48,605 bases of DNA from Chloroflexi bacterium CFX6 (GCA_030263595.1 SZPG01000035.1:1-48605), one strand, 5' to 3'; shown: positions 1 to 7,463, numbered from the stretch's first letter. Notes: a model not told the origin generated them from the letters alone. Numbers and translations are program-made.

Positions 1-2
1 AG

Positions 3-947
3 CGTACCGGCGAAACCTATGAATACTGGATCAAGAAATACGTCCGCTTCCATAACCCCGGGTTGAGTCGCGGCGAAGTCAGCCGTCATCCCTCTGAAAT
101 GAATTTTCCCGAAATCGAAGCTTTCGTAAATCATCTTGCTGCAAAGGATAAACTCTCGGCTTCCAGCCAGAACCAGGCTTTGAGCGCTGTTTTGTTTCTC
201 TATCGCGAGGTTTTGAAGATCGAATTATCCGCCTCTGCCGATTCCATCCGCGCCAACAAACCGGCGCATGTCCCTGTGGTATTGACGAGGGACGAAGTCC
301 AGCGCGTTTTTAAATGTATGAGCGGGGTCCCGCTTTTAATGGCGCAGTTGATGTATGGCAGCGGCATCCGCGTTTCCGAATGTGTCCAACTGCGAGTCAA
401 GGATCTCGACATGGAATACCTCACCGTCACTGTTCACGATGGCAAGGGCGAAAAAGACCGCGTCACCATATTGCCAGCCTCGTTGGTCGAACCGCTTCGA
501 GCGCACCTGCTCGCTGTGCAGGCAATCCATGACCGCGATATCGAACACGGCTTCGGGCAGGTCGGACTCCCCTACGCCCTGGCGCGCAAATATCCCAATG
601 TGGATCGCGAATGGGGCTGGCAGTATGTTTTTCCCTCGTCTGCGCTGGCGAAGGAAAAAGAGACCGGTATTTACCGTCGTTGGTATGTCAGCGAAAGCAC
701 AATTCAAAAGGCGGTTAAGAAGGCAGTCAGGGAATCGGGCGTCGCCAAACATGCCAGTTGTCATACCCTCCGCCATTGTTTTGCAACCCATCTCTTGCAA
801 TCCGGTTACGACATCCGGACAGTTCAAGAATTGCTCGGTCACAAGGCTTGCCCTGAGCCGCGTCGAAGGGACGTCAAAACCACCATGATCTACACCCACG
901 TCTTGCAGCGCGGCGGACTCGCCGTCAAATCCCCCCTGGATGGCTAA
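3..947 (+). CDS. intI: Integron-type tyrosine recombinase (IntI), 5'-truncated by window edge
   Basis: Site-specific tyrosine recombinase that would insert and excise gene cassettes at attI/attC sites. The frame is open to the left edge, and the residues before the TTG at 63 (RTGETYEYWIKKYVRFHNP) match the SAM-like N-terminal domain, so the gene starts outside the window. Visible motifs: catalytic Arg in GSGIRVSE, Lys in GKGEKDR, HTLRH, LLGH and the nucleophile in MIYTH. The segment KYPNVDREWGWQYVFPSS is the extra patch that separates IntI from XerC/D. Oddity: eight residues (ACPEPRRR, nt 846-869) are inserted between the last catalytic His and Tyr; removing them restores the usual LLGHKDVKTTMIYTHV. 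Any attI and cassettes would normally lie upstream of intI, beyond the left edge. Function after the insertion is uncertain. Confidence 0.88.
   Translation, partial: RTGETYEYWIKKYVRFHNPGLSRGEVSRHPSEMNFPEIEAFVNHLAAKDKLSASSQNQALSAVLFLYREVLKIELSASADSIRANKPAHVPVVLTRDEVQRVFKCMSGVPLLMAQLMYGSGIRVSECVQLRVKDLDMEYLTVTVHDGKGEKDRVTILPASLVEPLRAHLLAVQAIHDRDIEHGFGQVGLPYALARKYPNVDREWGWQYVFPSSALAKEKETGIYRRWYVSESTIQKAVKKAVRESGVAKHASCHTLRHCFATHLLQSGYDIRTVQELLGHKACPEPRRRDVKTTMIYTHVLQRGGLAVKSPLDG
844..870 (+). repeat. REP-like palindromic repeat inside intI
   Basis: A 27-base repeat beginning AGGCTTGCCCTGAG and ending TCGAAGGG, with CCCT...AGGG termini forming an imperfect hairpin. A second copy with the same 14-base start and the same length lies inside moeA at 28598-28624. 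The in-frame net insertion is 24 bases (eight codons). Confidence 0.8.
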
Positions 948-1214
948 TCCTCCAATCCTCCAATCCCCAATTCTCCATCCTCCAATCCTCCTAATCCTCC
1001 CAATCCTCCAACCCCCACTCCTCCAATCCTCCTAATCCTCCCAATCCTCCATCCCCCACTTCTCCAATCCTCCATTCCCCAACCCTCCAATCCTCCACTC
1101 CTCCAATCCTCCACTCCTCCACTCCTCCATTCCCCACTCCTCCAATCCTCCATTCCCCAATCCTCCAATCTTCCACTCCTCCAATCCTCCATTCCCCACT
1201 CCTCCACCCCCCAT
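944..1214. repeat. G-free polypyrimidine tandem repeat tract
   Basis: A degenerate tandem array built from words such as TCCAATCCTCC, CATTCCCC and ACTCCTCC between the intI stop and the patatin gene. No G occurs on the plus strand for 271 consecutive bases. Open frames on the minus strand read as Gly/Glu/Trp-rich repeats and are not credible proteins. The upper strand is almost all C, T and A, so the tract could form unusual DNA structure. Confidence 0.9.
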
Positions 1215-1239
1215 GCACCACGCTAATCATAAACCGCAA

Positions 1240-2127
1240 ATGAACATCTCCCTCGCCCTCGGCGGCGGCGGCGCAAAAGGCAACTCCCACATCGGCGTCA
1301 TCCGTCGCCTTCAAAAAGAAGGCTTCAACATCCAGGCGGTCGCCGGCACCAGTTTCGGCGGCATCGTCGCCGTCTTCTTCGCCCTCGGCTATTCCCCCGA
1401 CGAGATCGAAGACCTCTTCGCCTCCCTCGACCAAAAACGCCTCTACGGACACGGCAACCACGAAGGACCCTCCCTCCTCGGACTCGCCGGCGCGACCAAA
1501 TTACTGAACGAGACCCTCGGCAAGCGCGCCTTCTCCGACCTCAAGATCCCCTGCGCCCTCACCGCGGCTGACCTCCACAGCGGACGCGAAATCCTCCTCA
1601 CCGAAGGCTCCCTCGTGGACGCCATCCTCGCCACCATCGCCATCCCCGGCATCTTCCCCGTCAAACGCATCGGCGAACTCGAACTCGTGGACGGCGGCGC
1701 GCTCGACCCGGTGCCTGTCGCGCCCGCCCGCTCCCTCGTCCCCCCGAAAGTGCCTGTCGTCGCGGTCATCCTCACCAACCCCATGGGCATCCCCGCCCAA
1801 ACGTGGACCCTCCCCATGCCGGAATACGTGCCCCACGCCCTCATCGAACGACTCGGCAGGCTGCGCTACACACAAGCGCTCACCGTCTTCCTGCGCTCCC
1901 TCGATATGGTCAACCGCGCCGTCGCCGACTACCGCCTCCAAGTGGACAAACCCGACCTCCTCATTCGTCCCGCCGTCGCGCACATTGATATACTCGAGCG
2001 CGTGGACGTGCGCGAAATCGCCCGCCTGGGCGAAGAGGCTGTCGAAACCGTATTGCCCGAACTGAAAGCCCTCTTCTCCTGGCAAAACCGCCTCCGTCGT
2101 GCCATCGCTTCGAGAACCACCCACTGA
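1240..2127 (+). CDS. Patatin-like phospholipase (RssA/NTE type)
   Basis: Cytosolic or membrane-associated serine acyl hydrolase of about 295 residues. Numbered from the ATG at 1240, the oxyanion loop GGGGAKG is at residues 8-14, the nucleophile elbow GTSFGG has Ser38, and the catalytic Asp is in VDGGA (Asp151), giving the Ser-Asp dyad of bacterial patatins. An ATG at 1213 would add nine residues not seen in the family and would start in the edge of the G-free tract, so 1240 is preferred; neither start has a clear Shine-Dalgarno. The stop codon overlaps the left end of a 138-bp repeat element. Substrate unknown; lysophospholipids are typical for this family. Confidence 0.85.
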   Translation: MNISLALGGGGAKGNSHIGVIRRLQKEGFNIQAVAGTSFGGIVAVFFALGYSPDEIEDLFASLDQKRLYGHGNHEGPSLLGLAGATKLLNETLGKRAFSDLKIPCALTAADLHSGREILLTEGSLVDAILATIAIPGIFPVKRIGELELVDGGALDPVPVAPARSLVPPKVPVVAVILTNPMGIPAQTWTLPMPEYVPHALIERLGRLRYTQALTVFLRSLDMVNRAVADYRLQVDKPDLLIRPAVAHIDILERVDVREIARLGEEAVETVLPELKALFSWQNRLRRAIASRTTH

Positions 2128-2263
2128 TTACCTTACACTTTTAAAACCAGGACGTAGACGAGCGCAGAAAACGCGGATGCAAGGCGCTTCTTCGGGCAGT
2201 TCCTCCAAAAACCCGCGTCCATCCGCATCACTCCGCGTCCCAACACCAAAGTGTAAAGTAATC
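2126..2263. mobile_element. 138-bp MITE-like element, copy A
   Basis: Ends are an inverted repeat (GATTACCTTACACTTT against AAAGTGTAAAGTAATC, one mismatch). The interior carries CGCGGAT / ATCCGCGT words. Copy B at 4559-4696 is the same length, the same orientation, ungapped, and about 83% identical by hand alignment. No target duplication is evident at this copy, and its left end overlaps the patatin stop codon. It encodes no protein. Confidence 0.8.
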
Positions 2264-2271
2264 AAAACCTC

Positions 2272-2318
2272 CCGAAGGTTTGCCTCAGATACCTGATTGA
2301 ACCGACCAAAACCTTCGG
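2272..2318. repeat. CCGAAGGTTT hairpin repeat
   Basis: A 10-bp perfect inverted repeat (2272-2281 and 2309-2318, CCGAAGGTTT / AAACCTTCGG) with a 27-base spacer. It belongs to the same family as the hairpin split by MITE copy B at 4533-4731, and resembles the CCCTAAAGG pairs at 33258-33354 and 39513-39577. It sits just upstream of a small membrane-protein gene. Confidence 0.7.
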
Positions 2319-2339
2319 AACGTTATGAGCGGAGAAACC

Positions 2340-2564
2340 ATGCGAGACCTGCGAGAATATGCAAAACAAACCGGCGTCCGCCTTGCGCTGGGCGCGTTCA
2401 TCCTCTTGTTCGTGATCGGCGTGGGATTGATCTGGATCATCTACGGCGGCGAAGCCGCAGGCATGGGACTCACCTGCCTGCTCGCCGCCCTCTTCCCGGT
2501 CATCATCATCCTCTCCGTCTTCGTCGCCATTGATTGGATCCTCAGCCGTGCCAGACCCAAATAA
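2340..2564 (+). CDS. Small two-helix membrane protein, unknown function
   Basis: A 74-residue protein with a short charged N-terminus (MRDLREYAKQTG) and two hydrophobic helices (around LALGAFILLFVIGVGLIWIIY and the LLAALFPVIIILSVFVAIDWIL region), ending RARPK. The ATG at 2340 is chosen over the one at 2325 because GGAG lies five bases upstream of it. The 3' end overlaps the following esterase gene, so the two are probably translationally coupled. No family is recognised; it is likely an inner-membrane protein. The gene is probably real because of its hydrophobic pattern, its Shine-Dalgarno and its tight coupling. Confidence 0.65.
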   Translation: MRDLREYAKQTGVRLALGAFILLFVIGVGLIWIIYGGEAAGMGLTCLLAALFPVIIILSVFVAIDWILSRARPK

Positions 2565-3231
2565 CGCCTCCCTCGTTCAATTCGACGGCTGGACCCTGCG
2601 CGTCCGTGAAGCCGCCGCTCGACCCTCCCGGCTCCTCCTCCTCCTGCACGGCTACACCGGCGACGAAAACTCCATGTGGGTCTTCGCGCGACATCTGCCC
2701 AAACACTACTGGATGATCGCCCCGCGCGCGCCGCATCCCTCGGGGGCGGAGGGCTACTCCTGGCGCCCGGTTCCCGCCTTTGACCTGGGCAGGCCCAGCC
2801 TCGATCAACTTTTACCCGCGGCTGAGGCGTTGATCCGCCTCGTGGACGCGTACCAGGCATCGGTCATGCCTGAGCCGGGTTCCATCGAGGGGATCGAAGC
2901 GAACGTCTTTGATATTATGGGATTCAGCCAGGGCGCGGCGATGTCCAACGCGCTGGCGTTCCTGTATCCCGAAAGAATCCGCAAGGTCGGCATCCTTGCC
3001 GGCTTCGTCCCCAGCGGTCTGGAGAAATACGCCGACCGACGCCCGCTCCACGGCAAGACCGTTTTCGTCGCGCACGGCGCGAAGGACGAGATGGTGCCGA
3101 TTGACCGCGCCCATTCCTCCATGGAGATCCTGGAACAGGCGGGCGCGCGGATCGTCTACTGCGAAGACGACGTGGGACACAAGGTCAGCCTGGAGTGCCT
3201 GCGCGCCCTGCGCGCCTATCTCGAAGATTAG
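2548..3231 (+). CDS. Alpha/beta hydrolase, phospholipase/carboxylesterase family
   Basis: A 227-residue serine esterase of the PF02230 type (YpfH-like). It has the strand-helix start LLLLLHGYTGDENS, the nucleophile elbow GFSQG (Ser127 when numbered from GTG 2548), the acid in HGAKDEMVP and the catalytic His in DVGHKVS near the C-terminus. The length is normal for the family. The start could be GTG 2548 or TTG 2530; both overlap the upstream membrane-protein gene (stop 2564), and 2548 leaves the core fold intact. A promoter for the next gene starts shortly after the stop. Substrate is not predictable; small acyl esters or lysophospholipids are usual. Confidence 0.85.
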   Translation: MPDPNNASLVQFDGWTLRVREAAARPSRLLLLLHGYTGDENSMWVFARHLPKHYWMIAPRAPHPSGAEGYSWRPVPAFDLGRPSLDQLLPAAEALIRLVDAYQASVMPEPGSIEGIEANVFDIMGFSQGAAMSNALAFLYPERIRKVGILAGFVPSGLEKYADRRPLHGKTVFVAHGAKDEMVPIDRAHSSMEILEQAGARIVYCEDDVGHKVSLECLRALRAYLED

Positions 3232-3248
3232 GGTTTTCTTAACGTCGG

Positions 3249-3277
3249 TTGACGCGGGTAAAAATCAAGATTATCCT
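3249..3277 (+). promoter_or_regulatory. Sigma-70-type promoter for the L,D-transpeptidase gene
   Basis: TTGACG (3249-3254), a 17-base spacer, then TATCCT (3272-3277). It would give a leader of about 65 bases before ATG 3350. Called by eye. Confidence 0.55.
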
Positions 3278-3349
3278 ACGATCCGTTGATTAGCATGGAC
3301 TCTTGCCGGCGCATCCGCAGGAGCAAATCCAGATTCTTCAGAGAAGCAA

Positions 3350-4516
3350 ATGAAAAAAGATCTTTCCCGTCGCGAATTTCTAAAACTCTCCAGCCTCGGA
3401 CTCGCCGGGCTGAGTACGTTGGCGCTCGATCGTTACAAGTCCTTCGACTTCGACGCCCTCTCCGCCCCGAAACGCCTGCCGCAATTCCCGAACAGCCCCA
3501 TCATCGGGCGCACCGTTGACCCCGGCATAGACCTGCGCAGCGCGCCCACCAACGACCCCAACCTCAACACCTCCATTGCCAAACTCCCTGCGGACACCCT
3601 GCTGGAATGGAACCGCGAAGTGATCGGCAACGTGATTGGCGGCTTGAACAACCAGCGTTACGTCGAAACCCCGCAGGGATACGTGTACGGCTCCGTACTC
3701 CAACCCACGCGCAACCTGCCCAACGCGCCCATCGCCGAGATCCTCGCCGGTCAAACCGGCTTCTGGGCGGAAGTGACCGTCCCGTACGTGGACCTCGCCC
3801 ACGAAGGCGCGGTCGCCTCGCCGTGGTTGCAGGATCACATTGCCTACAACTTTCCGCCGCGCCTGTACTACGGTCAGGTGGTGTGGATTGACCGCATCCG
3901 CACCGGCAATGGTTTTGTGGAATATCGCTGGAACGAAGACGCGCCTCACGGCTACGGGTACGGCGCGTATGGCGAATTCTTCTGGGCGGATGGCGCCGCC
4001 TTCAAAGTCCTCGCCGACGCGGACGTCGCGACCATCAGCCCGGAGGTGGACCCGAACGACAAACGCATTGACGTGGACCTCGATTTCCAAACGCTTTCGT
4101 GTTACGAGGGGAACGCCGAAGTGTATTTCTGTCGCATCTCCAGCGGTCAAAAAGCGATCCTCGATCCGATCACCGGGGAAGTCAACAACAAACTCGCCAC
4201 CCCGGTCGGCAACCTGCTCACACACTGGAAGATCGTCTCGCTGAACATGACCGCCGGCACGTTCCAGGCTGGCTACTCCACCCCGGCCGTCCCCTGGACG
4301 ACGATGATCAGCGGCGAAGGCATCGCCATTCACGGCGCATTCTGGCACAATGCCTTCGGCGAAAAACGCTCGCACGGCTGCATCAACGTCACGCCCGAGG
4401 ACGCCAAATGGATCTTCCGCTGGACGACCCCCTACATCTCCCTCGCCCAGACCGAAATGCGCGTTTCGCTCCCCGATCACGGCACCATCGTGGTCACCAG
4501 GGAGATTAAGTTGTAA
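3350..4516 (+). CDS. Tat-exported L,D-transpeptidase (YkuD domain)
   Basis: A peptidoglycan cross-linking or protein-anchoring enzyme acting outside the membrane. The N-terminus MKKDLSRREFLKLSSLGLAGL is a twin-arginine signal (SRREFLK). The middle holds two SH3-like stretches (around YVYGSVLQPTRN and YYGQVVWIDRI). The C-terminal catalytic motif is HGAFWH followed by SHGCIN, with nucleophile Cys344 (Ser341-His-Gly-Cys). The length, 388 residues, fits SH3-YkuD proteins. It has its own promoter and is followed by a hairpin/MITE composite, so it is probably monocistronic. With the lytic transglycosylase at 8.9-11.3 kb it implies a peptidoglycan wall, informative because some Chloroflexota are reported to lack one. 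Confidence 0.88.
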   Translation: MKKDLSRREFLKLSSLGLAGLSTLALDRYKSFDFDALSAPKRLPQFPNSPIIGRTVDPGIDLRSAPTNDPNLNTSIAKLPADTLLEWNREVIGNVIGGLNNQRYVETPQGYVYGSVLQPTRNLPNAPIAEILAGQTGFWAEVTVPYVDLAHEGAVASPWLQDHIAYNFPPRLYYGQVVWIDRIRTGNGFVEYRWNEDAPHGYGYGAYGEFFWADGAAFKVLADADVATISPEVDPNDKRIDVDLDFQTLSCYEGNAEVYFCRISSGQKAILDPITGEVNNKLATPVGNLLTHWKIVSLNMTAGTFQAGYSTPAVPWTTMISGEGIAIHGAFWHNAFGEKRSHGCINVTPEDAKWIFRWTTPYISLAQTEMRVSLPDHGTIVVTREIKL

Positions 4517-4545
4517 GTTGAATTTAGAACGCCCCGAAGGTTTCC

Positions 4546-4707
4546 AATGATTTTGCCTGATCACCTTACACTCTTAAAAATGGGACGCGGACGAGCGAGG
4601 AAAACGCGGATACAACGCGCTTTTTCGGGCAGTCCCTCTAAAAATCCGCGTCCATCCGCGTTGATCCGCGTCCCAATGCCAAAGCGTAAGGTGATCAATG
4701 ATTTTGC
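4546..4707. repeat. 11-bp direct repeats flanking MITE copy B (target-site duplication)
   Basis: AATGATTTTGC occurs at 4546-4556 and again at 4697-4707, immediately outside the element (two bases separate the left copy from the inverted repeat). This is direct evidence that the 138-bp unit moved. A duplication of this length is within the range known for IS4-type transposases, but no transposase is present here. Confidence 0.75.
4559..4696. mobile_element. 138-bp MITE-like element, copy B
   Basis: Ends GATCACCTTAC and GTAAGGTGATC are perfectly inverted. Relative to copy A, the fourth base of the left end changes T to C and its partner on the right changes A to G, so pairing is kept. It sits inside the loop of a CCCGAAGG hairpin repeat between the L,D-transpeptidase and ccdA. 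Confidence 0.82.
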
Positions 4708-4754
4708 TTGTTTTGCTCAGGAACCTTCGGGACGCTGTTGAATAAAGGAGTTGG

Positions 4755-5480
4755 ATGGACATCGCAAACGTCACAGTCGGACTTTCATTTTTAGCGGGAC
4801 TGGCATCCTTCCTCTCGCCCTGCGTCTTTTCCCTCGTGCCAGCCTACGTCGGTTATTTGGGCGGGCGCGCCGCGGGCGGCGAAACGACCGAGGGCAGCCG
4901 CTTCATCACCTTCACGCACGGACTGGCGTTCGTGCTGGGGTTCAGCGTGGTCTTCATAACATTGGGCGTCGCCACCGCCTCATTGGGTCGCCTGCTCTTC
5001 GACCTGCGCGAGATCCTCGAAAAGGTCGGCGGGGTCATCGTCATTATCTTCGGCTTGCACATGATCGGCGTCTTTCGCATCCCGTTCCTCGAGTACGACA
5101 CGCGCGTCCAAAAAGTCCCCGACCGCAAATGGGGATACCTCTCCTCTGCGCTGATGGGCGTCTTCTTCTCGGCGGGATGGGCGCCCTGCGTGGGACCCGT
5201 CCTCGGCGCGATCCTGACCCTCGCCCTGAACGGAGGCTCCGTCTCGACCGGCGTCACGCTTCTCTCCGCCTATTCGGCCGGACTCGCCATCCCATTCCTC
5301 GTCGCCGCTTTGGGCGTCGGCTGGGTGACGCTTACCCTGCGCAAGTACGGAAAACTCATGCGCTACGTCGAGATCGTCATGGGCGTGGTGTTGGTCGCGG
5401 TGGGCGTCCTGCTCTTCTCCGGCATCTTCGCCCGCATCGCCGCCGCGGGACAATTCTTCTGGATTGACTTCGGGATATAA
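4755..5480 (+). CDS. ccdA: Cytochrome c biogenesis protein CcdA (DsbD-type membrane domain)
   Basis: A six-helix integral membrane protein that moves reducing equivalents from cytoplasmic thioredoxin to extracytoplasmic thiol acceptors. Its two redox cysteines are visible: Cys23 in FLSPCVFSLVPAY and Cys145 in SAGWAPCVGPVLG, in symmetrical Pro-Cys contexts. The length, 241 residues, is typical. AAAGGAG lies just upstream of ATG 4755. The next gene, 32 bases downstream, encodes a CxxC glutaredoxin-like domain fused to DUF2085, a plausible partner in thiol transfer (inference from adjacency). Confidence 0.9.
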   Translation: MDIANVTVGLSFLAGLASFLSPCVFSLVPAYVGYLGGRAAGGETTEGSRFITFTHGLAFVLGFSVVFITLGVATASLGRLLFDLREILEKVGGVIVIIFGLHMIGVFRIPFLEYDTRVQKVPDRKWGYLSSALMGVFFSAGWAPCVGPVLGAILTLALNGGSVSTGVTLLSAYSAGLAIPFLVAALGVGWVTLTLRKYGKLMRYVEIVMGVVLVAVGVLLFSGIFARIAAAGQFFWIDFGI

Positions 5481-5512
5481 TCAACCGGCGGCTGCCGCCT
5501 CTGAATGATCAA

Positions 5513-6517
5513 ATGCTTACCGTTACCCTTTACGCCAAAAAAGACTGTCATCTTTGCGATCAGGCGAAAGCCGACCTGGAATCGTTGAAGGATAAATATC
5601 CGCACCGCCTGGTGGAGATTGACATCGAGTCCGATCCCGCCCTCCTTAAGGCTTACCTGGTCGAAATACCCGTCCTCGAGATCGGTCCCTACGTTCTCAA
5701 AGCCCCCTTCGACAAACAAAAACTGACCATGACCCTCGGCGCGGCAAGCGACCGGCGCGGTCAACTCGATCAACTCGGGCGCGCAGATCACCACGACCGC
5801 CTGGCGCGCGGCGGAAGGATCAACGGCGCCGACCGCGTCATGTTTTGGATCTCGAAACACTACCTCGCTCTCCTCAATTTTGCCATGCTGCTCTACTTCG
5901 GCCTGCCCATCCTCGCGCCGGTGTTGATGAACGCCGGCGCGACCGCTCCCGCGAGGGTGATCTACACCGTCTATAAACCGCTTTGTCATCAATTTGGTTT
6001 TCGATCGTTCTTCCTGTTTGGCGAACAGTCGTTTTATCCGCTGAGCGAGGCGGGCATTCGCGGCGCGACCACCTTCGAGGAAGCGACCGGTATCTCAGGG
6101 CTGGAGAATCCCGCCAGTTACTCCCGCGTGGAGGCGCGGAACTTCCTGGGGAACGAAACCCTGGGCTACAAGATGGCGCTCTGCGAAAGGGACATGGCGA
6201 TCTACGCCTCCATCTTTTTGTTCGGCGTCCTCTATGCCCTCTCCGGGCGGCGCGTGAAATCCCTGAACTGGATGCTGTGGATCGTGATCGGCTTGGGCCC
6301 CGTCGGGCTGGATGGGTTCTCGCAGTTGTTCAGCCAGATGGAATGGTCGTGGCTGGCGCAGGTTCTTCCCTATCGCGAAAGCACTCCGCTTCTGCGCGTG
6401 CTGACCGGCGGACTGTTCGGTTTTGCCACTGCCTGGTTTGCCTATCCATCCATCGAAGAATCCATGTCCGAGACGCGGCAGTTCTTCGTCAAAAAGTTCG
6501 CCTCGCTCCAGGCGTAA
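5513..6517 (+). CDS. Glutaredoxin-like domain fused to DUF2085 membrane domain
   Basis: Residues 1-75 look like a glutaredoxin/thioredoxin-fold unit: MLTVTLYAKKDCHLC with the redox pair Cys12/Cys15 and a cis-Pro-like EIPVLEIG. After a charged linker, residues from about 110 form a DUF2085-type membrane domain: a first helix (LALLNFAMLLYFGLPILAPV), the CHQ motif (Cys158) in VYKPLCHQFGFRSFF, CERDMAIY, GPVGLDGFSQ and LLRVLTGGLFGF. The family is predicted to be membrane-bound with conserved cysteines but has no assigned reaction. The position after ccdA suggests a shared thiol-redox job. A fusion is inferred because the frame is continuous and both halves are intact. Confidence 0.78.
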   Translation: MLTVTLYAKKDCHLCDQAKADLESLKDKYPHRLVEIDIESDPALLKAYLVEIPVLEIGPYVLKAPFDKQKLTMTLGAASDRRGQLDQLGRADHHDRLARGGRINGADRVMFWISKHYLALLNFAMLLYFGLPILAPVLMNAGATAPARVIYTVYKPLCHQFGFRSFFLFGEQSFYPLSEAGIRGATTFEEATGISGLENPASYSRVEARNFLGNETLGYKMALCERDMAIYASIFLFGVLYALSGRRVKSLNWMLWIVIGLGPVGLDGFSQLFSQMEWSWLAQVLPYRESTPLLRVLTGGLFGFATAWFAYPSIEESMSETRQFFVKKFASLQA

Positions 6518-6543
6518 TGCAAGACCCGTCCTGACTGCCGAAG

Positions 6544-6579
6544 CAGCGCCGCAAGATTTATCCTGCCATTGCGGCGCTG
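6544..6579. terminator. 11-bp stem-loop between the DUF2085 fusion and pgeF
   Basis: CAGCGCCGCAA (6544-6554) pairs perfectly with TTGCGGCGCTG (6569-6579) across a 14-base loop. No T-run follows, so it may be an attenuating or repeat hairpin and not a classical terminator. Confidence 0.5.
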
Positions 6580-6607
6580 AGTAACTACGATCGGCTGATA
6601 ACCCTCC

Positions 6608-7387
6608 ATGCCCTTTACCCAACACAACGGACTTCGTTACTTTCAATTCGATTCTCTGGACGTGCGCCACGCCGTCTTCACGCGTTACGGAGGCGTCAGC
6701 CCGGAGCCGTGGGCATCCCTCAACGTGGGCGGAACGGTGGGAGACGCCATCGAACGCGTCCGCAGCAACCGCCTGCTCTCCTTCGAAGCGCTGGGATGCG
6801 ACCCTAACTCCATCTTCGACGCGTGGCAGGTTCACAGCGCGGACGTTATCTGCGCGGACGCGCCGCGCCATTTCGACGAGCCATACCAAAAAGCCGACAT
6901 CCTCCTGACCGACAACCCCCGCGTGACCCTGTTCATGCGCTTTGCCGATTGCGTCCCCATCCTCGCGCACGACCCGGTCAAAGGCGTCGTCGGCGTCGCG
7001 CACGCCGGCTGGATGGGAACGGTGCGCGACGTGGCGGGCGCGATGCTCGACGCGATGCGCGCAAGATACGGCGTTGATCCGGGGGACGTGATCGCCTGCA
7101 TCGGTCCCTCCATCGGGCCCGATCATTACGAGGTGGGGGAGGACGTCGTCGCGCAGGTCGGGCAATCGTTCGGAAACGATTCCGATTTGATGCTCCCTCG
7201 ACAAAACGGAAGGATTCACTTCGACTTGTGGAAGGCGAATCGATACCTTCTCGGACGCGCCGGCGTGGACCGAATCGAACTTGCCGCCATTTGCACCGCC
7301 TGTCACACCGACGATTGGTTCTCGCACCGCGCCGAAAAGGGAAGGACGGGCCGCTTCGGCGCGTTGATCTCATTACTACCGCGCTGA
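6608..7387 (+). CDS. pgeF: PgeF/YfiH family multicopper-like peptidoglycan editing factor (purine nucleoside phosphorylase-type)
   Basis: A 259-residue laccase-domain protein. Family members phosphorolyse purine nucleosides, and E. coli YfiH edits wrongly built peptidoglycan precursors. Metal-ligand motifs are visible: RFADCVPIL, VAHAGWMGTVR, CIGPSIGPDHYEVG and CTACHTDDWFSHRAEKGRTGRFG. Genes of this family often precede yggS, as here (yggS starts 132 bases downstream). ATG 6608 gives the usual N-terminus before FQFDSLDVRHAVFTRYGGVS. The cytoplasmic enzyme is probably expressed constitutively. Confidence 0.9.
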   Translation: MPFTQHNGLRYFQFDSLDVRHAVFTRYGGVSPEPWASLNVGGTVGDAIERVRSNRLLSFEALGCDPNSIFDAWQVHSADVICADAPRHFDEPYQKADILLTDNPRVTLFMRFADCVPILAHDPVKGVVGVAHAGWMGTVRDVAGAMLDAMRARYGVDPGDVIACIGPSIGPDHYEVGEDVVAQVGQSFGNDSDLMLPRQNGRIHFDLWKANRYLLGRAGVDRIELAAICTACHTDDWFSHRAEKGRTGRFGALISLLPR

Positions 7388-7410
7388 ACGGAGACGCCGG
7401 TCGAGTAGCG

Positions 7411-7463
7411 GCGACTTTGTGTGCGACTTTGTAAGGCGACTTTCAAGTCGCACACAAGGTCGC
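7411..7463. repeat. GCGACTT hairpin repeat, 19-bp stem
   Basis: GCGACTTTGTGTGCGACTT (7411-7429) pairs with 7445-7463 with one mismatch and a 15-base loop that itself contains GCGACTTTCAAGTCGC. A related GCGACATGAATGTCGC hairpin is at 45804-45826. It may also stop transcription from pgeF before the yggS promoter. Confidence 0.65.

Larger units (their letters stand above)
4533..4731. repeat. CCCGAAGG hairpin repeat interrupted by MITE copy B
   Basis: Arms CCCGAAGGTTTCC (4533-4545) and GGAACCTTCGGG (4720-4731) are complementary apart from one extra T. Removing the MITE and one 11-bp duplicate leaves the arms about 24-26 bases apart, like the intact copy at 2272-2318. This shows an ordered, nested insertion. 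Confidence 0.7.

Noticed and set aside
944..1461. Minus-strand open frames reading EEWGMEDWRSGG-like repeats
   Set aside because: They translate the G-free tandem array (C-rich complement). No start signal, and overlap with patatin; low-complexity artefact.
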